Of a stretch of DNA of 64,000 bases, positions 8,491 to 16,551 are shown piece by piece. A program made the position numbers and the translations under genes. The notes below the pieces were generated by a model. That model was not told the origin of the DNA. It ran no database searches and saw only the letters and a list, made by a program, of their open reading frames with translations. Source of the DNA: Nonomuraea candida (GTDB lineage: Bacteria; Actinomycetota; Actinomycetes; Streptosporangiales; Streptosporangiaceae). The stretch lies in NCBI RefSeq assembly GCF_000725485.1, contig NZ_JOAG01000021.1, positions 124,001-188,000 of the forward strand, written 5' to 3'. The stretch's first letter is position 1; the number at the start of each line of letters is the position of its first letter.

Positions 8491-9677
8491 CGCGCTTCGG
8501 CGGTCAGGGGCAGGCGGGCCGTGACCCGGAAGCCGCCCTCGGCGCACGGTCCGGCGGAGAAGCCGCCCCTCAGGAGGTTGACTCTCTCCCGCATCCCGAC
8601 CAGGCCATAACCGCCCTCTGGCGTGTGGCGGGGGCCGCGTCCCTCGTCGAGGACCTCGACGGCCAGCTCGTCGTCCCGGTAGTCGATCGACACCCGGCAC
8701 CGGCTCGTGCCGGCGTGGCGCACCACGTTGGTGATCGCTTCCTGGATGATGCGGTAGGCCGAGACGTCGATCTCCGCCGGCAGCGGGCGTCGTTCGCCCA
8801 GCCGGCGCACCTCGACGTGGACACCGGCATCCGCCGTCGTCGCCACGAGCTTGTCGAGGTCCGACAGGCCGGGCGGCGAATCGAAGGGCTGACTCTGCTC
8901 GCCGTGACGCATGACGCCGAGCATGCGACGCAAACCGGACAGCGTCTCCTGCCCGACCGTCTCGATGTCTCCGAGAGCCTGGCCCGCCCGGCCCGGCTGG
9001 GTGTCGATGATCCGGCGGGCGGCGCCGGCCTGCAGGGCGATGACGCCGATGCTGTGGGCGACCGTGTCGTGCAGCTCCCGCGAGATGCGCAGGCGCTCGT
9101 CGGCGACGGCCTGGGCGGTGGCCGTGGCGACCAGCGTGTCGGCGTGCTCGCGAGCCTGGCGTATCGAGTGGCCGACCAGCCAGGCGATGACCGCCGTCAT
9201 GGCCACCGCCAGCTCCGCCGAGGTGCCGGTGGGCCAGCCGAGCAGCAGCCGGGTGGTCAGATAGCCGGCGAGCACGGTGAGCGCGCCCAGCAGGGCGATG
9301 ATCCCGGTCCGGCGCGCGTGTTCGGCCGCGATGAAGTACAGAGCGGCATCGACCGCCAGGAACTGCGCCAAGGGAATCTCGCCCACACCCAGCGGCACAC
9401 ACGCGAGGACTGCGGCGGCGAGCAGCAGCCCCAGCGCCGGCAGCGGTCGCCGGCGCTGCAGGACACCGGCGCCGTGTGCCAGCACGGTGGCCACCGCCAG
9501 GTATGCCAGTCCGTCCCATTGGAAGAAGAACGGCCCGGCCAGCTTGGCGGGGCCGGACTCGCCGGGGAGCCTGATGCGGATGAGGAAGGTGAACACCAGG
9601 CCCGCCCACCAGGCGATGACCGTCCACGCGCCGGGTGGGATCCGTTTCAGCGGTGGCAGGGGCGGTGTCACGTGCAT
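8487..9677 (-). CDS. Sensor histidine kinase (HisKA_3, NarX-type)
   Basis: A 396-residue membrane kinase. Five or six N-terminal hydrophobic helices (residues 15-150) are followed by a HisKA_3 dimerisation domain with phospho-acceptor His in SRELHDTVAHSIGV and a HATPase domain with the N-box ITNVVRHA and G-box YGLVGMRERV. The start at 9677 is taken as MHVTPPLPPLKR; upstream in-frame sequence overlaps the divergent gene and lacks family features. There is no large extracellular domain, so the signal is probably sensed within the membrane. It forms one operon with the response regulator. Confidence 0.92.
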   Translation of the reverse strand: MHVTPPLPPLKRIPPGAWTVIAWWAGLVFTFLIRIRLPGESGPAKLAGPFFFQWDGLAYLAVATVLAHGAGVLQRRRPLPALGLLLAAAVLACVPLGVGEIPLAQFLAVDAALYFIAAEHARRTGIIALLGALTVLAGYLTTRLLLGWPTGTSAELAVAMTAVIAWLVGHSIRQAREHADTLVATATAQAVADERLRISRELHDTVAHSIGVIALQAGAARRIIDTQPGRAGQALGDIETVGQETLSGLRRMLGVMRHGEQSQPFDSPPGLSDLDKLVATTADAGVHVEVRRLGERRPLPAEIDVSAYRIIQEAITNVVRHAGTSRCRVSIDYRDDELAVEVLDEGRGPRHTPEGGYGLVGMRERVNLLRGGFSAGPCAEGGFRVTARLPLTAEAR

Positions 9678-9786
9678 GACCGAAATCGTAACGGCGCGTC
9701 CGAAACCCGGCATCGGACCACGGGTGTACGACCAGGGGCTACCGGTACCACCGTGAATGCCGACGGCGGTCCGATGTGTCGCAGGC

Positions 9787-10776
9787 ATGGCCTGCGACAC
9801 CGTCGATCGGGTGATCCACGTCAATGTGTCCCGTCTGCGCCGCTGCCTGCTGGCCGCCTCCATCGCCGCTGCGGTGGCGGTGCCGGTGACGGGGACGGCG
9901 CGTCCAGCGGCCGTCCCCGCTCCCGTCCCCGCCACCGGGTCCCCGCCACGGGTGGCGACCCCTGCGGCCTTGGCCGAACGCTACGCCGCCGTCCGTGGCG
10001 ATGTCGTGGCCGCCGAGCGGATGGCCGCCGGCCACGGCCACCGGCGGCGGGCCGCGATGCTGCGCGCCATGGCCGATCCCGCGCGCCGGTTGCTGTCCTT
10101 CGACGGCCGTGACGGCGGCCGTGCCGTCGAGGTCTTCGGCGACCTGGCGGCGGCCGGGCGCATCGCCGTGCTGGTTCCCGGCGGCGACACCCACCTGGAC
10201 AAGTACGGGCTCCTGCGCGCAGGCGCGCTGCGACTGAGCCAGGCGCTCGGCGGCCGGTCCGCGGTCATCGCCTGGCTCGGCTACCGCACCCCCCGCACGG
10301 TCAGCCTGGCGGCGCTCACCGCCGGCCGCGCCGACGAGGCCGCGCCGGCGTTGCGCGCCTTCGTACGGGAGCTGGCCGCGCTCAAGGCCGCGGCCCGGAT
10401 CACCCTGATCTGCCACTCCTACGGCAGCGTGGTCTGCGGCCGGGCCGCGCCGGGGCTGGACGTCGCCGGCATCGTGCTGATCGGCAGCCCCGGCGTCACC
10501 GCCGAGGATGCCGGCGCGTTGCGCACCCCAGCGACCGTCTGGGCCGGCCGGGGAAGCCGTGACTGGGTCGCCCAAGTGCCGCACACGCGGCTCCGCCTGC
10601 CGTTCGTCACCGTCGGATTCGGCGCCGACCCGATCTCCGCGGGCTTCGGCGCCCGCGTCTTCCCGGCCGGCGACGGCGGGCACAGCGACTATTTCCGAGC
10701 CGGCTCCCCGTCGCTGGCGAACATCGCCCGCATCGTCTCCGGACAGCCCGCTGCCGAGGCTCGCGGTGTTCTCTGA
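9787..10776 (+). CDS. Secreted alpha/beta hydrolase, DUF1023 type
   Basis: About 329 residues. A basic stretch and hydrophobic signal (LRRCLLAASIAAAVAVPVTG) are followed by the Abhydrolase_8 (DUF1023) fold: VLVPGGDTHLDKYG, WLGYRTPRTVSLA, nucleophile elbow CHSYGS, a likely acidic residue in GRGSRDW and His in GDGGHSDYF. In-frame starts at 9757 or GTG 9811 are also possible, because no strong ribosome-binding site singles one out. It probably acts outside the cell on an unidentified ester, lipid or lactone. It is divergent from the two-component pair, and its end overlaps the start of the acyltransferase gene by 11 bp. Confidence 0.82.
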   Translation: MACDTVDRVIHVNVSRLRRCLLAASIAAAVAVPVTGTARPAAVPAPVPATGSPPRVATPAALAERYAAVRGDVVAAERMAAGHGHRRRAAMLRAMADPARRLLSFDGRDGGRAVEVFGDLAAAGRIAVLVPGGDTHLDKYGLLRAGALRLSQALGGRSAVIAWLGYRTPRTVSLAALTAGRADEAAPALRAFVRELAALKAAARITLICHSYGSVVCGRAAPGLDVAGIVLIGSPGVTAEDAGALRTPATVWAGRGSRDWVAQVPHTRLRLPFVTVGFGADPISAGFGARVFPAGDGGHSDYFRAGSPSLANIARIVSGQPAAEARGVL

Positions 10777-11887
10777 GCTCGCCCGGCACGTCGAGGCGGA
10801 AACCCCGGCCGGCCGCGACCGTGCTCTCGACGCGCTGCGAGCCATGGCCATCGGCGGCGTGGTGCTCGGTCACTGGCTGGTGACCGCGCTGGTCGCCGAG
10901 AGCGGGACCGTACGCGTTAGCAGCCCGCTGCGGCACATGCCCTACCTCGCCCCCGCCTCCTGGATCCTGCAGACCATGGCGCTCTTCTTCCTGGTGGGCG
11001 GGCAGGTGGCCGCCAGGAGTCACGCCTGCGCCCGGGGCGGGAACCTCACCTACGGGCGATGGCTGGGCACGCGGATGGCCCGGCTGTTCCGGCCGGTCGC
11101 CGCCGTGGCGGCGTTCTGGGGCCTGGCGGCGGCGGTGATGCTCGCCCTCGGAGCGGATCCGGCGACCGTGAACGCGCTGGCCAAGCTGGTGTGGTCGCCG
11201 CTGTGGTTCCTGCTGCTCTTCGCCGCCTTGACGGCGCTGACCCCGCTGGTCACCCGGCTGCACCCGGGGTGGCCGCTGGCCACGGTCGCCTTCGTCGACC
11301 TGGTCCGGTTCGGCCTGGGCGGGCCCGCCTGGATCGGCTGGGTCAACCTGGCGGCGGGCTGGCTGGTGCCGTACTGCCTGGGCGCGGCCTGGGCCCGCGG
11401 CCACCTGCGCACGCGCGCGACCGGGTGGGCGCTGCTGCTCGGCGGCACCGCCGCCACGGCCGCGCTCGTGCTGTGGGGCGGGTACCCGGCCTCCATGGTG
11501 GGGGTCCCGGGTGCCCGGATCTCGAACCAGTCCCCACCCACGATCGCGGCCGTCACCTTCGGTCTCGCCCAGTGCGGGGCGGCGCTGCTGCTGCTCGGCC
11601 CGCTCCGCCGGGTACTGTCGCGGCCCGCCGCCTGGGCGTTCGTGGCGCTGGCGAACCTTTCCGCGATGACGATCTTCCTGTGGCACCAGACCGCCATGAT
11701 CGCGGTCACCGCGCTCGGTCTGCTCACCGGCCGGACCCTGCCGGGTCTGCACACCGTCCCGGACGGTCCGGCCTGGCTGTCGGCCCGGTTGGCCTGGTTG
11801 CCGGCGTTCGCGCTGGTCCTGCTCATGTGCCGAGCCGCCTTCCATGCCCACGGATATCGACGGCAGGAGGCGCGCCGGCCCATCTAG
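10766..11887 (+). CDS. Integral membrane acyltransferase (Acyl_transf_3)
   Basis: A 373-residue polytopic protein with about 10 hydrophobic helices. It begins RDRALDALRAMAIGGVVLGHW, the hallmark of acyltransferase family 3, whose His in GHW is the proposed catalytic base. Members acylate sugars, lipids or peptidoglycan at the membrane. The GTG start at 10766 overlaps the previous stop, with GAGG about 6 bp upstream, so it is coupled to the secreted hydrolase. The pair may add and remove acyl groups on a surface glycan or lipid (inference). Confidence 0.85.
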   Translation: MFSELARHVEAETPAGRDRALDALRAMAIGGVVLGHWLVTALVAESGTVRVSSPLRHMPYLAPASWILQTMALFFLVGGQVAARSHACARGGNLTYGRWLGTRMARLFRPVAAVAAFWGLAAAVMLALGADPATVNALAKLVWSPLWFLLLFAALTALTPLVTRLHPGWPLATVAFVDLVRFGLGGPAWIGWVNLAAGWLVPYCLGAAWARGHLRTRATGWALLLGGTAATAALVLWGGYPASMVGVPGARISNQSPPTIAAVTFGLAQCGAALLLLGPLRRVLSRPAAWAFVALANLSAMTIFLWHQTAMIAVTALGLLTGRTLPGLHTVPDGPAWLSARLAWLPAFALVLLMCRAAFHAHGYRRQEARRPI

Positions 11888-12205
11888 AGACGGGCCGCGA
11901 TCCGGACCAGGGCGGCGACGGCTCTGGAGCGGCTGTGCCAGCTGCTCCTGTACGACGGCGAACGGCGGGTGGCCACGGTGCTCAGCCTGAGCTGCGGCGA
12001 GATCGTCTCGATGGCGCTGGACCGGTCGGGCCGGCATCTCCTGGCCGGCAAGGACAACGAGAGCGACTGGGTGGCCGGCAACCGGCCGTGCGGAGGCGCG
12101 GAGCACGAGCTGCTCCGCGTCGGCCTCACCCCGGCGGCCGGCGGCGCCTACCCCCACAGGGTGGTCTGGCGGGGCGGCGGCTACGTCGGCGGATTCGCCT
12201 GGTGA
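11888..12205 (+). pseudogene. Fragment of a beta-propeller-like protein or small hypothetical ORF
   Basis: The frame of the acyltransferase stays open after its stop codon for another 105 codons. The second half (GEIVSMALDRSGRHLLAGKD, then ELLRVGL and HRVVWRGGGYVGGFAW) looks like the C-terminal blades of an actinobacterial beta-propeller protein. A GTG at 11969 could start a 78-residue product, but no ribosome-binding site is evident. It is most likely a degenerate gene end. A GC-rich hairpin follows immediately. Confidence 0.4.
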
Positions 12206-12208
12206 CCG

Positions 12209-12226
12209 CCGGCCCCGAGGGGCCGG
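12209..12226. terminator. GC hairpin between convergent genes
   Basis: CCGGCCCC-GA-GGGGCCGG forms a perfect 8-bp stem directly after the end of the plus-strand genes and before the end of the convergent aldo/keto reductase gene. It is probably a terminator, with no T-tract. Confidence 0.45.
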
Positions 12227-12270
12227 GGCCGGCGGCGCGCTCAGGGGCGTGGCCAGGGGGCGGCGTGCGG

Positions 12271-13179
12271 TCAGGGGGCGGGGATGCCCGCGTCCTGGAG
12301 GAGGGTCAGCTCCTCCGGCGACAGCCGCAACCCGCCGGCGGCCACGTTCTCGGCGAGGTGGGCGGGGTCGCCGGTGCCCGGGATGGCCAGCACGTGCGGG
12401 CCCTGTGCCAGCGTCCAGGCCAGCCGGACCTGGGCCGGGGTGGCCCCGTGGGCGCGGGCCACGGCGAGGACCGCCTCGTCCTCGGCCGCGCCCGCCCCGG
12501 CCTCGCGGCCGGCGCCGGCGATCGCGAAGAACGGCACGTACGCGATGCCCTGCTCGCCGCAGATCCGCAGCAGCTCCCGCTCCGACGCCGGCGCGCCGAT
12601 GCCGAAGGCGTTCTGCACGCAGACCACCGGCGCGACGGCCCGCGCCTCGGCCAGCTGCGCCGGGGTGGCGTTGGAGACGCCGAGGTGCCGGACGAGCCCG
12701 GCCGCGCGCAGCTCGGCCAGCGCGCCGAAATGCTCGGCGATCGAGCCGTCCCGCGCGCTCCTCGGGATGCGCAGGTTCACCACGTCGAGGTGCTCGCGGC
12801 CGAGCTGGCGCAGGTTCTCCTCGACCTGGCCGCGCAGCTGCCCGGGCTCGGCCCACCACCACTCGCCGGACGGGTCGCGTCCCGCCCACACCTTCGTGGC
12901 GATGACCAGATCGTCCGGGTACGGGGACAGCGCCCGGTTGATCAGCTCGTTGGCCGACAGCAGCGGCGAGAAGTAGAACGCGGCCGTGTCGATGTGGTTC
13001 ACCCCGAGCTCGACCGCCCGGCGCAGCACGCCGACGGCGCGCTCGCGGTCGCCCGTGACGCCGGAGCCGAAGGCGACCCGGCCCGTCAGGCGCATCGCGC
13101 CGAACCCGATCCTGTTGACCGTCAGGTCGCCGAGCCGCCAGGTGCCCGCCGACGCCGCCGTACAGGTGAATGTGGTCAT
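12271..13179 (-). CDS. Aldo/keto reductase
   Basis: A 302-residue NADPH-dependent oxidoreductase of the AKR fold. The N-terminus LTVNRIGFGAMRLTG, Asp and Tyr in HIDTAAFYFSP and Lys in VIATKVWAG form the usual catalytic triad. The position that often holds the fourth catalytic residue (His) reads DVVNLRIP, so Arg may stand there. The C-terminal cofactor-binding part includes VLAIPGTGDPAHLAEN. It lies downstream of the PadR gene on the same strand, but a terminator-like hairpin separates them. The physiological substrate is unknown. Confidence 0.9.
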   Translation of the reverse strand: MTTFTCTAASAGTWRLGDLTVNRIGFGAMRLTGRVAFGSGVTGDRERAVGVLRRAVELGVNHIDTAAFYFSPLLSANELINRALSPYPDDLVIATKVWAGRDPSGEWWWAEPGQLRGQVEENLRQLGREHLDVVNLRIPRSARDGSIAEHFGALAELRAAGLVRHLGVSNATPAQLAEARAVAPVVCVQNAFGIGAPASERELLRICGEQGIAYVPFFAIAGAGREAGAGAAEDEAVLAVARAHGATPAQVRLAWTLAQGPHVLAIPGTGDPAHLAENVAAGGLRLSPEELTLLQDAGIPAP

Positions 13180-13272
13180 GCTGAATTCCTCGTGTCAGGT
13201 GGAGAGTGTGTGACGGACGGCGGCGCGCGGAGAGGGCGCCGCCGGCGTCGAGCCCGGTCGTTTCCGGGCATG

Positions 13273-13315
13273 AAAAAAGCCTCCCCGGCGGGCGGCGGCC
13301 CGGCCGAGAAGGCTT
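13273..13315 (-). terminator. Rho-independent terminator of the PadR gene
   Basis: Read on the minus strand, AAGCCT and AGGCTT close a GC-rich hairpin followed directly by a run of T residues (six A on the plus strand, 13273-13278). It lies just downstream of the PadR gene and upstream of the aldo/keto reductase gene, so the latter probably has its own promoter. Confidence 0.75.
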
Positions 13316-13335
13316 CAGCGGTGAAGATCAGAATA

Positions 13336-13938
13336 TCACGGCTCGCCGAGCACCTGCTCCAGCAGCTCGCGCCGGAGGGTGCCCTGCCAGCCGAGCTCGC
13401 CCGACTCCAGCCGCGCGATGAGCCCGCGCACCCAGGTCAGCTCGGTCTCGCTCAGCGCCCGCTCGTAGTCGACCTCGATCATCAGGGCGTCGGGCAGGCC
13501 GCTGTCCTTCATGGCCTTCAGGTGCCCGCTCATCCCGGCCAGCGCCCCTTCGAGCGCCGCCGCCCTGGTGCGCAGGGCCTGCAGCGCGGCCGGCACCGGC
13601 AGGACCCCGATCAGCGAGACGGCCGCCGTGAACGTGCGGCGCTCCTGCCCCGGATCCTCCAGCAGCGCGCGGAGCCGGGTCGCCAGCTCGCGGCGGCCCT
13701 CGTCGGTGATCTCGTAGACCGTGCGCTCCGGCCTGCGGCCCTCTCTGCTGGTCTCGACGGGCGTGATCAGCTCCTCGCCCGCGAGCCGCTCGACCGCGTG
13801 GTAGAGGCTCCTGGGCAGCCCCGTCACGTAGTCCTTGTGCGTGTCGACGATGAAGCGGTGCAGCTCGTACGGGTGGCCGGCGCGCACCGACAACATGGCC
13901 AGCACGGTGAGGCCGACCAGGTCAGGACGCCGTGCCAT
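13336..13938 (-). CDS. PadR-family transcriptional regulator
   Basis: A 200-residue regulator with an N-terminal winged HTH of PadR type (LTVLAMLSVRAGHPYELHRF, then GLPRSLYHAVERLAGEELI and YEITDEGRRELATRL). Helices near the C-terminus (residues 120-195) form the dimerisation domain (Vir_act_alpha_C-like). Start 13938 is chosen over 13959 because AAGGGGAA lies just upstream of it. It is divergent from a LysE exporter gene (113-bp gap), its most probable target. Confidence 0.88.
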   Translation of the reverse strand: MARRPDLVGLTVLAMLSVRAGHPYELHRFIVDTHKDYVTGLPRSLYHAVERLAGEELITPVETSREGRRPERTVYEITDEGRRELATRLRALLEDPGQERRTFTAAVSLIGVLPVPAALQALRTRAAALEGALAGMSGHLKAMKDSGLPDALMIEVDYERALSETELTWVRGLIARLESGELGWQGTLRRELLEQVLGEP

Positions 13939-14050
13939 GGTTCCCCTTTCGTCATGCACTGTGCACCCTAGCGCAGACCGTCATGCCCGCCGCCATAGTG
14001 CGCCGCGCACCCCCGGACGCGGGGGATGCCGGAGATGGCACAATCGCCCG

Positions 14051-14680
14051 GTGCCTATTGATCCACATCTGCTCGCCGTGTTCACGGCCACCACTGTTGT
14101 CGCCCTGGTCACCCCGGGGCCGGACATGCTGTTCGTGCTGGGGTGCGGCCTGCGCGGCGGCGCCCGCGCCGGGCTGCTGGCCACGCTCGGCGTGATCACC
14201 GGCGACGCGATCTACGTCGCCGCTGCCGCCGCCGGGCTCGCCGTGCTGCTGACCACGTTCCCCGTCGTGTTCACCGTGTTGCGGCTGGCGGGGGCCGCGT
14301 ACCTGATCTATCTCGGTGTCCAGATGGTGCGCAACCGCAAGAAGGCGCAGGCCGGTGAGCCGGGCGGCGGCGGGATGACGGGACGGCGCGCCTACCTGAA
14401 CGGGGTCGTGTCCGCCATGGCCAACCCGCAGACGTTCACGTTCATGGTGGCCTTCCTGCCCCACTTCATCGATCCCGCCGCGGGGCCCGTCTGGTTGCAG
14501 TTCGCCATCCTCGGCGCCGTGCTGATCATCCTGGAGTTCCTGGCCGACGCGACGGTGGGCGTGCTGGCGGGACGGATCGGCGGCTGGCTGCGCGCCCGCC
14601 AGGCGGTCCGCCGCCGCATCGACGCCGCGACCGGCACCCTCTTCATCGGCCTCGGCATCACCCTCGCCGCAGAACGCTGA
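14051..14680 (+). CDS. LysE/RhtB-family exporter
   Basis: A 209-residue membrane protein with six predicted helices and the family signature TPGPDMLFVLGCGLRGG near the N-terminus, followed by LGVQMVRNRKKAQ and NPQTFTFMVAFLPHFID. The GTG start at 14051 (VPIDPHLLAVF) gives the canonical length. Family members export amino acids or homoserine derivatives. It is divergent from the PadR gene at 13336, which may repress it. Confidence 0.9.
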   Translation: MPIDPHLLAVFTATTVVALVTPGPDMLFVLGCGLRGGARAGLLATLGVITGDAIYVAAAAAGLAVLLTTFPVVFTVLRLAGAAYLIYLGVQMVRNRKKAQAGEPGGGGMTGRRAYLNGVVSAMANPQTFTFMVAFLPHFIDPAAGPVWLQFAILGAVLIILEFLADATVGVLAGRIGGWLRARQAVRRRIDAATGTLFIGLGITLAAER

Positions 14681-14835
14681 CCCCGTGGCCCCGGCGGGGG
14701 ATGGCCGGGGCCGCGTGCCATGCAGGCCCGGCTCCCCCGCCTGGGCCGCAGCATCGTGCTGCCGGCCGTGGGCGACGACTCCGAGCGCCGGGCCGACCTG
14801 CTCGACCTGCTGCTCGACGACGTCACCCGGGTGTC

Positions 14836-16551
14836 TCACTCGGGCCCGGACGGGGTCAGGGACAGATTCCAGAACTCGGCGTAGCGGCCGTGGCGGCGCA
14901 GCAGGTCGTCGTGGGAGCCCGCTTCCACGACGCGGCCGCCGTCCAGGAAGACGATGTGGTCGGCGCGGCGCACGGTCTTCAGCCGGTGCGCCACCATCAC
15001 CACCGTCCGGCCCGCCATCAGGCGGTCGATGCCCTCGTGCACGGCCGCCTCGTTGATCGGGTCCAGGGCGGAGGTCACCTCGTCCAGCAGCACGATGGGC
15101 GCGTCCTTCAGCAGCGCCCGCGCGATCGAGACCCGCTGGCGCTCGCCGCCCGACAACAGCGCGCCGCCCTCGCCGACGTTGGCCGCCCATCCGCCGGGCA
15201 GCCGGGCGACGACCTCGTCCAGGCGGGCCGCGGTGGCCGCCGCCCGGACCTCGGCCTCGGTCGCGCCGGGACGGCCGAGGCGGACGTTCTCCTCGATCGT
15301 GCCGTCGAAGAGGTAGACGTCCTGGAAGACGATGGCGATCCGGGCCATCAGCGCCTCGGCGCCGATCGCGCGCACGTCCGCGCCGCCCACGCGCACCGCG
15401 CCCCCGTCCACGTCGTGGAAGCGCGCGATCAGTTGCAGCAGGGTGCTCTTGCCCGCGCCCGACGGCCCCACGACGGCCAGCCGCCGCCCCTCCGGCACCG
15501 ACAGCGACAGCCCGTCGATCACCGTGCGGCCGCCCTGCCGGAAGGTGACCGAGTCGAACTCCAGCCCGTGGCCCGCCGGATGGACGGGCTCGGCGGGCTC
15601 GGGCAGCGGCTCGGTGCGCAGCACCGCGTCGAGCCTGGCCAGCATGTGGCGGGTGGCGCGTGCCGAGCCGCCGAGATGCGCCAGCGACAGCAGCGGGTCG
15701 GCGCAGCGCGCGGCGAGCACCAGGATCGCCAGCACCTCCGCCGCGCCGGCGTCCCCGCCGAGCGCCAGGTAGGCGCCCAGGGCGAGCAGCGCGGTGAACA
15801 CCGCCTGCACCGTGAACGTCAGGCCCAGCACGCCCGGCAGCGACGACAGCGCGGAGCGGCGGGCGGCCCGGTGCAGCCCGGACAGCGCGTCGTCGAGCGC
15901 GCCGAAGCGCTCCGCGGTCCGCCCGCCGGCCCGCAGCACCGGCTGGGCCTGGAGGTACTCGACGACTCGCGCCGTGGCCTCGTCGCCGCGTTCGGCGCGC
16001 TCGGCGTCCCCGGCGGCCGTCGAGCGGCCCGTCCAGACCTGCACCAGCGCCACGACCGGCACGGCGGCCAGCGCGGCCAGCCCCATGAGCGGGTCGAACG
16101 CGAGCAGCACGACGACGATCGTCAGCGGGGTCACGCCGGCGGAGATGAGCGGCCCCAGCAGGTGCGCCACCGCGCCCATCGCCTGGAGGACCCCCTCGCT
16201 GGCCAGCACCGACACCTCTCCCACGCGGCGGGCGGTGAACCAGCCGAGCGGAAGCCGGGCCAGATGGTCGCCGAACCGGTGGTAGACGCCGCGCAGCAGC
16301 GCGGTCCCGACGCGGAACCCGGCCAGGTCGCTGCCGTAACGCAGCGCCGCGTAGCCCGCGACGGCGGCCCCGAACGCGATCAGCCAGGGCCGGGCGTCGG
16401 CGGGCGTGCCGCCGAGCAGCGCCCGCAGCACGGGGACCAGCAGGGCGTAGGACAACCCCTCGGCCACGGCCGCCGCCGTCATCAGGGCCACGGTGCGGCG
16501 CAGCGGCGGGGCGTAGGCGGGGCCCAGCAGGCGCAGCAGCATTCGGATCAT
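14836..16551 (-). CDS. ABC exporter half-transporter (TMD-NBD)
   Basis: A 571-residue fused permease-ATPase. The first ~310 residues hold six transmembrane helices of the ABC exporter type. The NBD has Walker A GPSGAGKST, signature LSGGERQRV and Walker B IVLLDEVTSALD. The start overlaps the stop of the preceding ABC gene by 4 bp, so the two halves are made together and probably form a heterodimer. Such pairs in actinobacteria (IrtAB- or YbtPQ-like) move siderophores or peptides. It is the last gene of the esterase-ABC-ABC operon. Confidence 0.92.
   Translation of the reverse strand: MIRMLLRLLGPAYAPPLRRTVALMTAAAVAEGLSYALLVPVLRALLGGTPADARPWLIAFGAAVAGYAALRYGSDLAGFRVGTALLRGVYHRFGDHLARLPLGWFTARRVGEVSVLASEGVLQAMGAVAHLLGPLISAGVTPLTIVVVLLAFDPLMGLAALAAVPVVALVQVWTGRSTAAGDAERAERGDEATARVVEYLQAQPVLRAGGRTAERFGALDDALSGLHRAARRSALSSLPGVLGLTFTVQAVFTALLALGAYLALGGDAGAAEVLAILVLAARCADPLLSLAHLGGSARATRHMLARLDAVLRTEPLPEPAEPVHPAGHGLEFDSVTFRQGGRTVIDGLSLSVPEGRRLAVVGPSGAGKSTLLQLIARFHDVDGGAVRVGGADVRAIGAEALMARIAIVFQDVYLFDGTIEENVRLGRPGATEAEVRAAATAARLDEVVARLPGGWAANVGEGGALLSGGERQRVSIARALLKDAPIVLLDEVTSALDPINEAAVHEGIDRLMAGRTVVMVAHRLKTVRRADHIVFLDGGRVVEAGSHDDLLRRHGRYAEFWNLSLTPSGPE

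Noticed and set aside
11059..13971. A 970-codon plus-strand frame over the acyltransferase and aldo/keto reductase genes
   Set aside because: It overlaps well-supported genes in other frames and has no family pattern.
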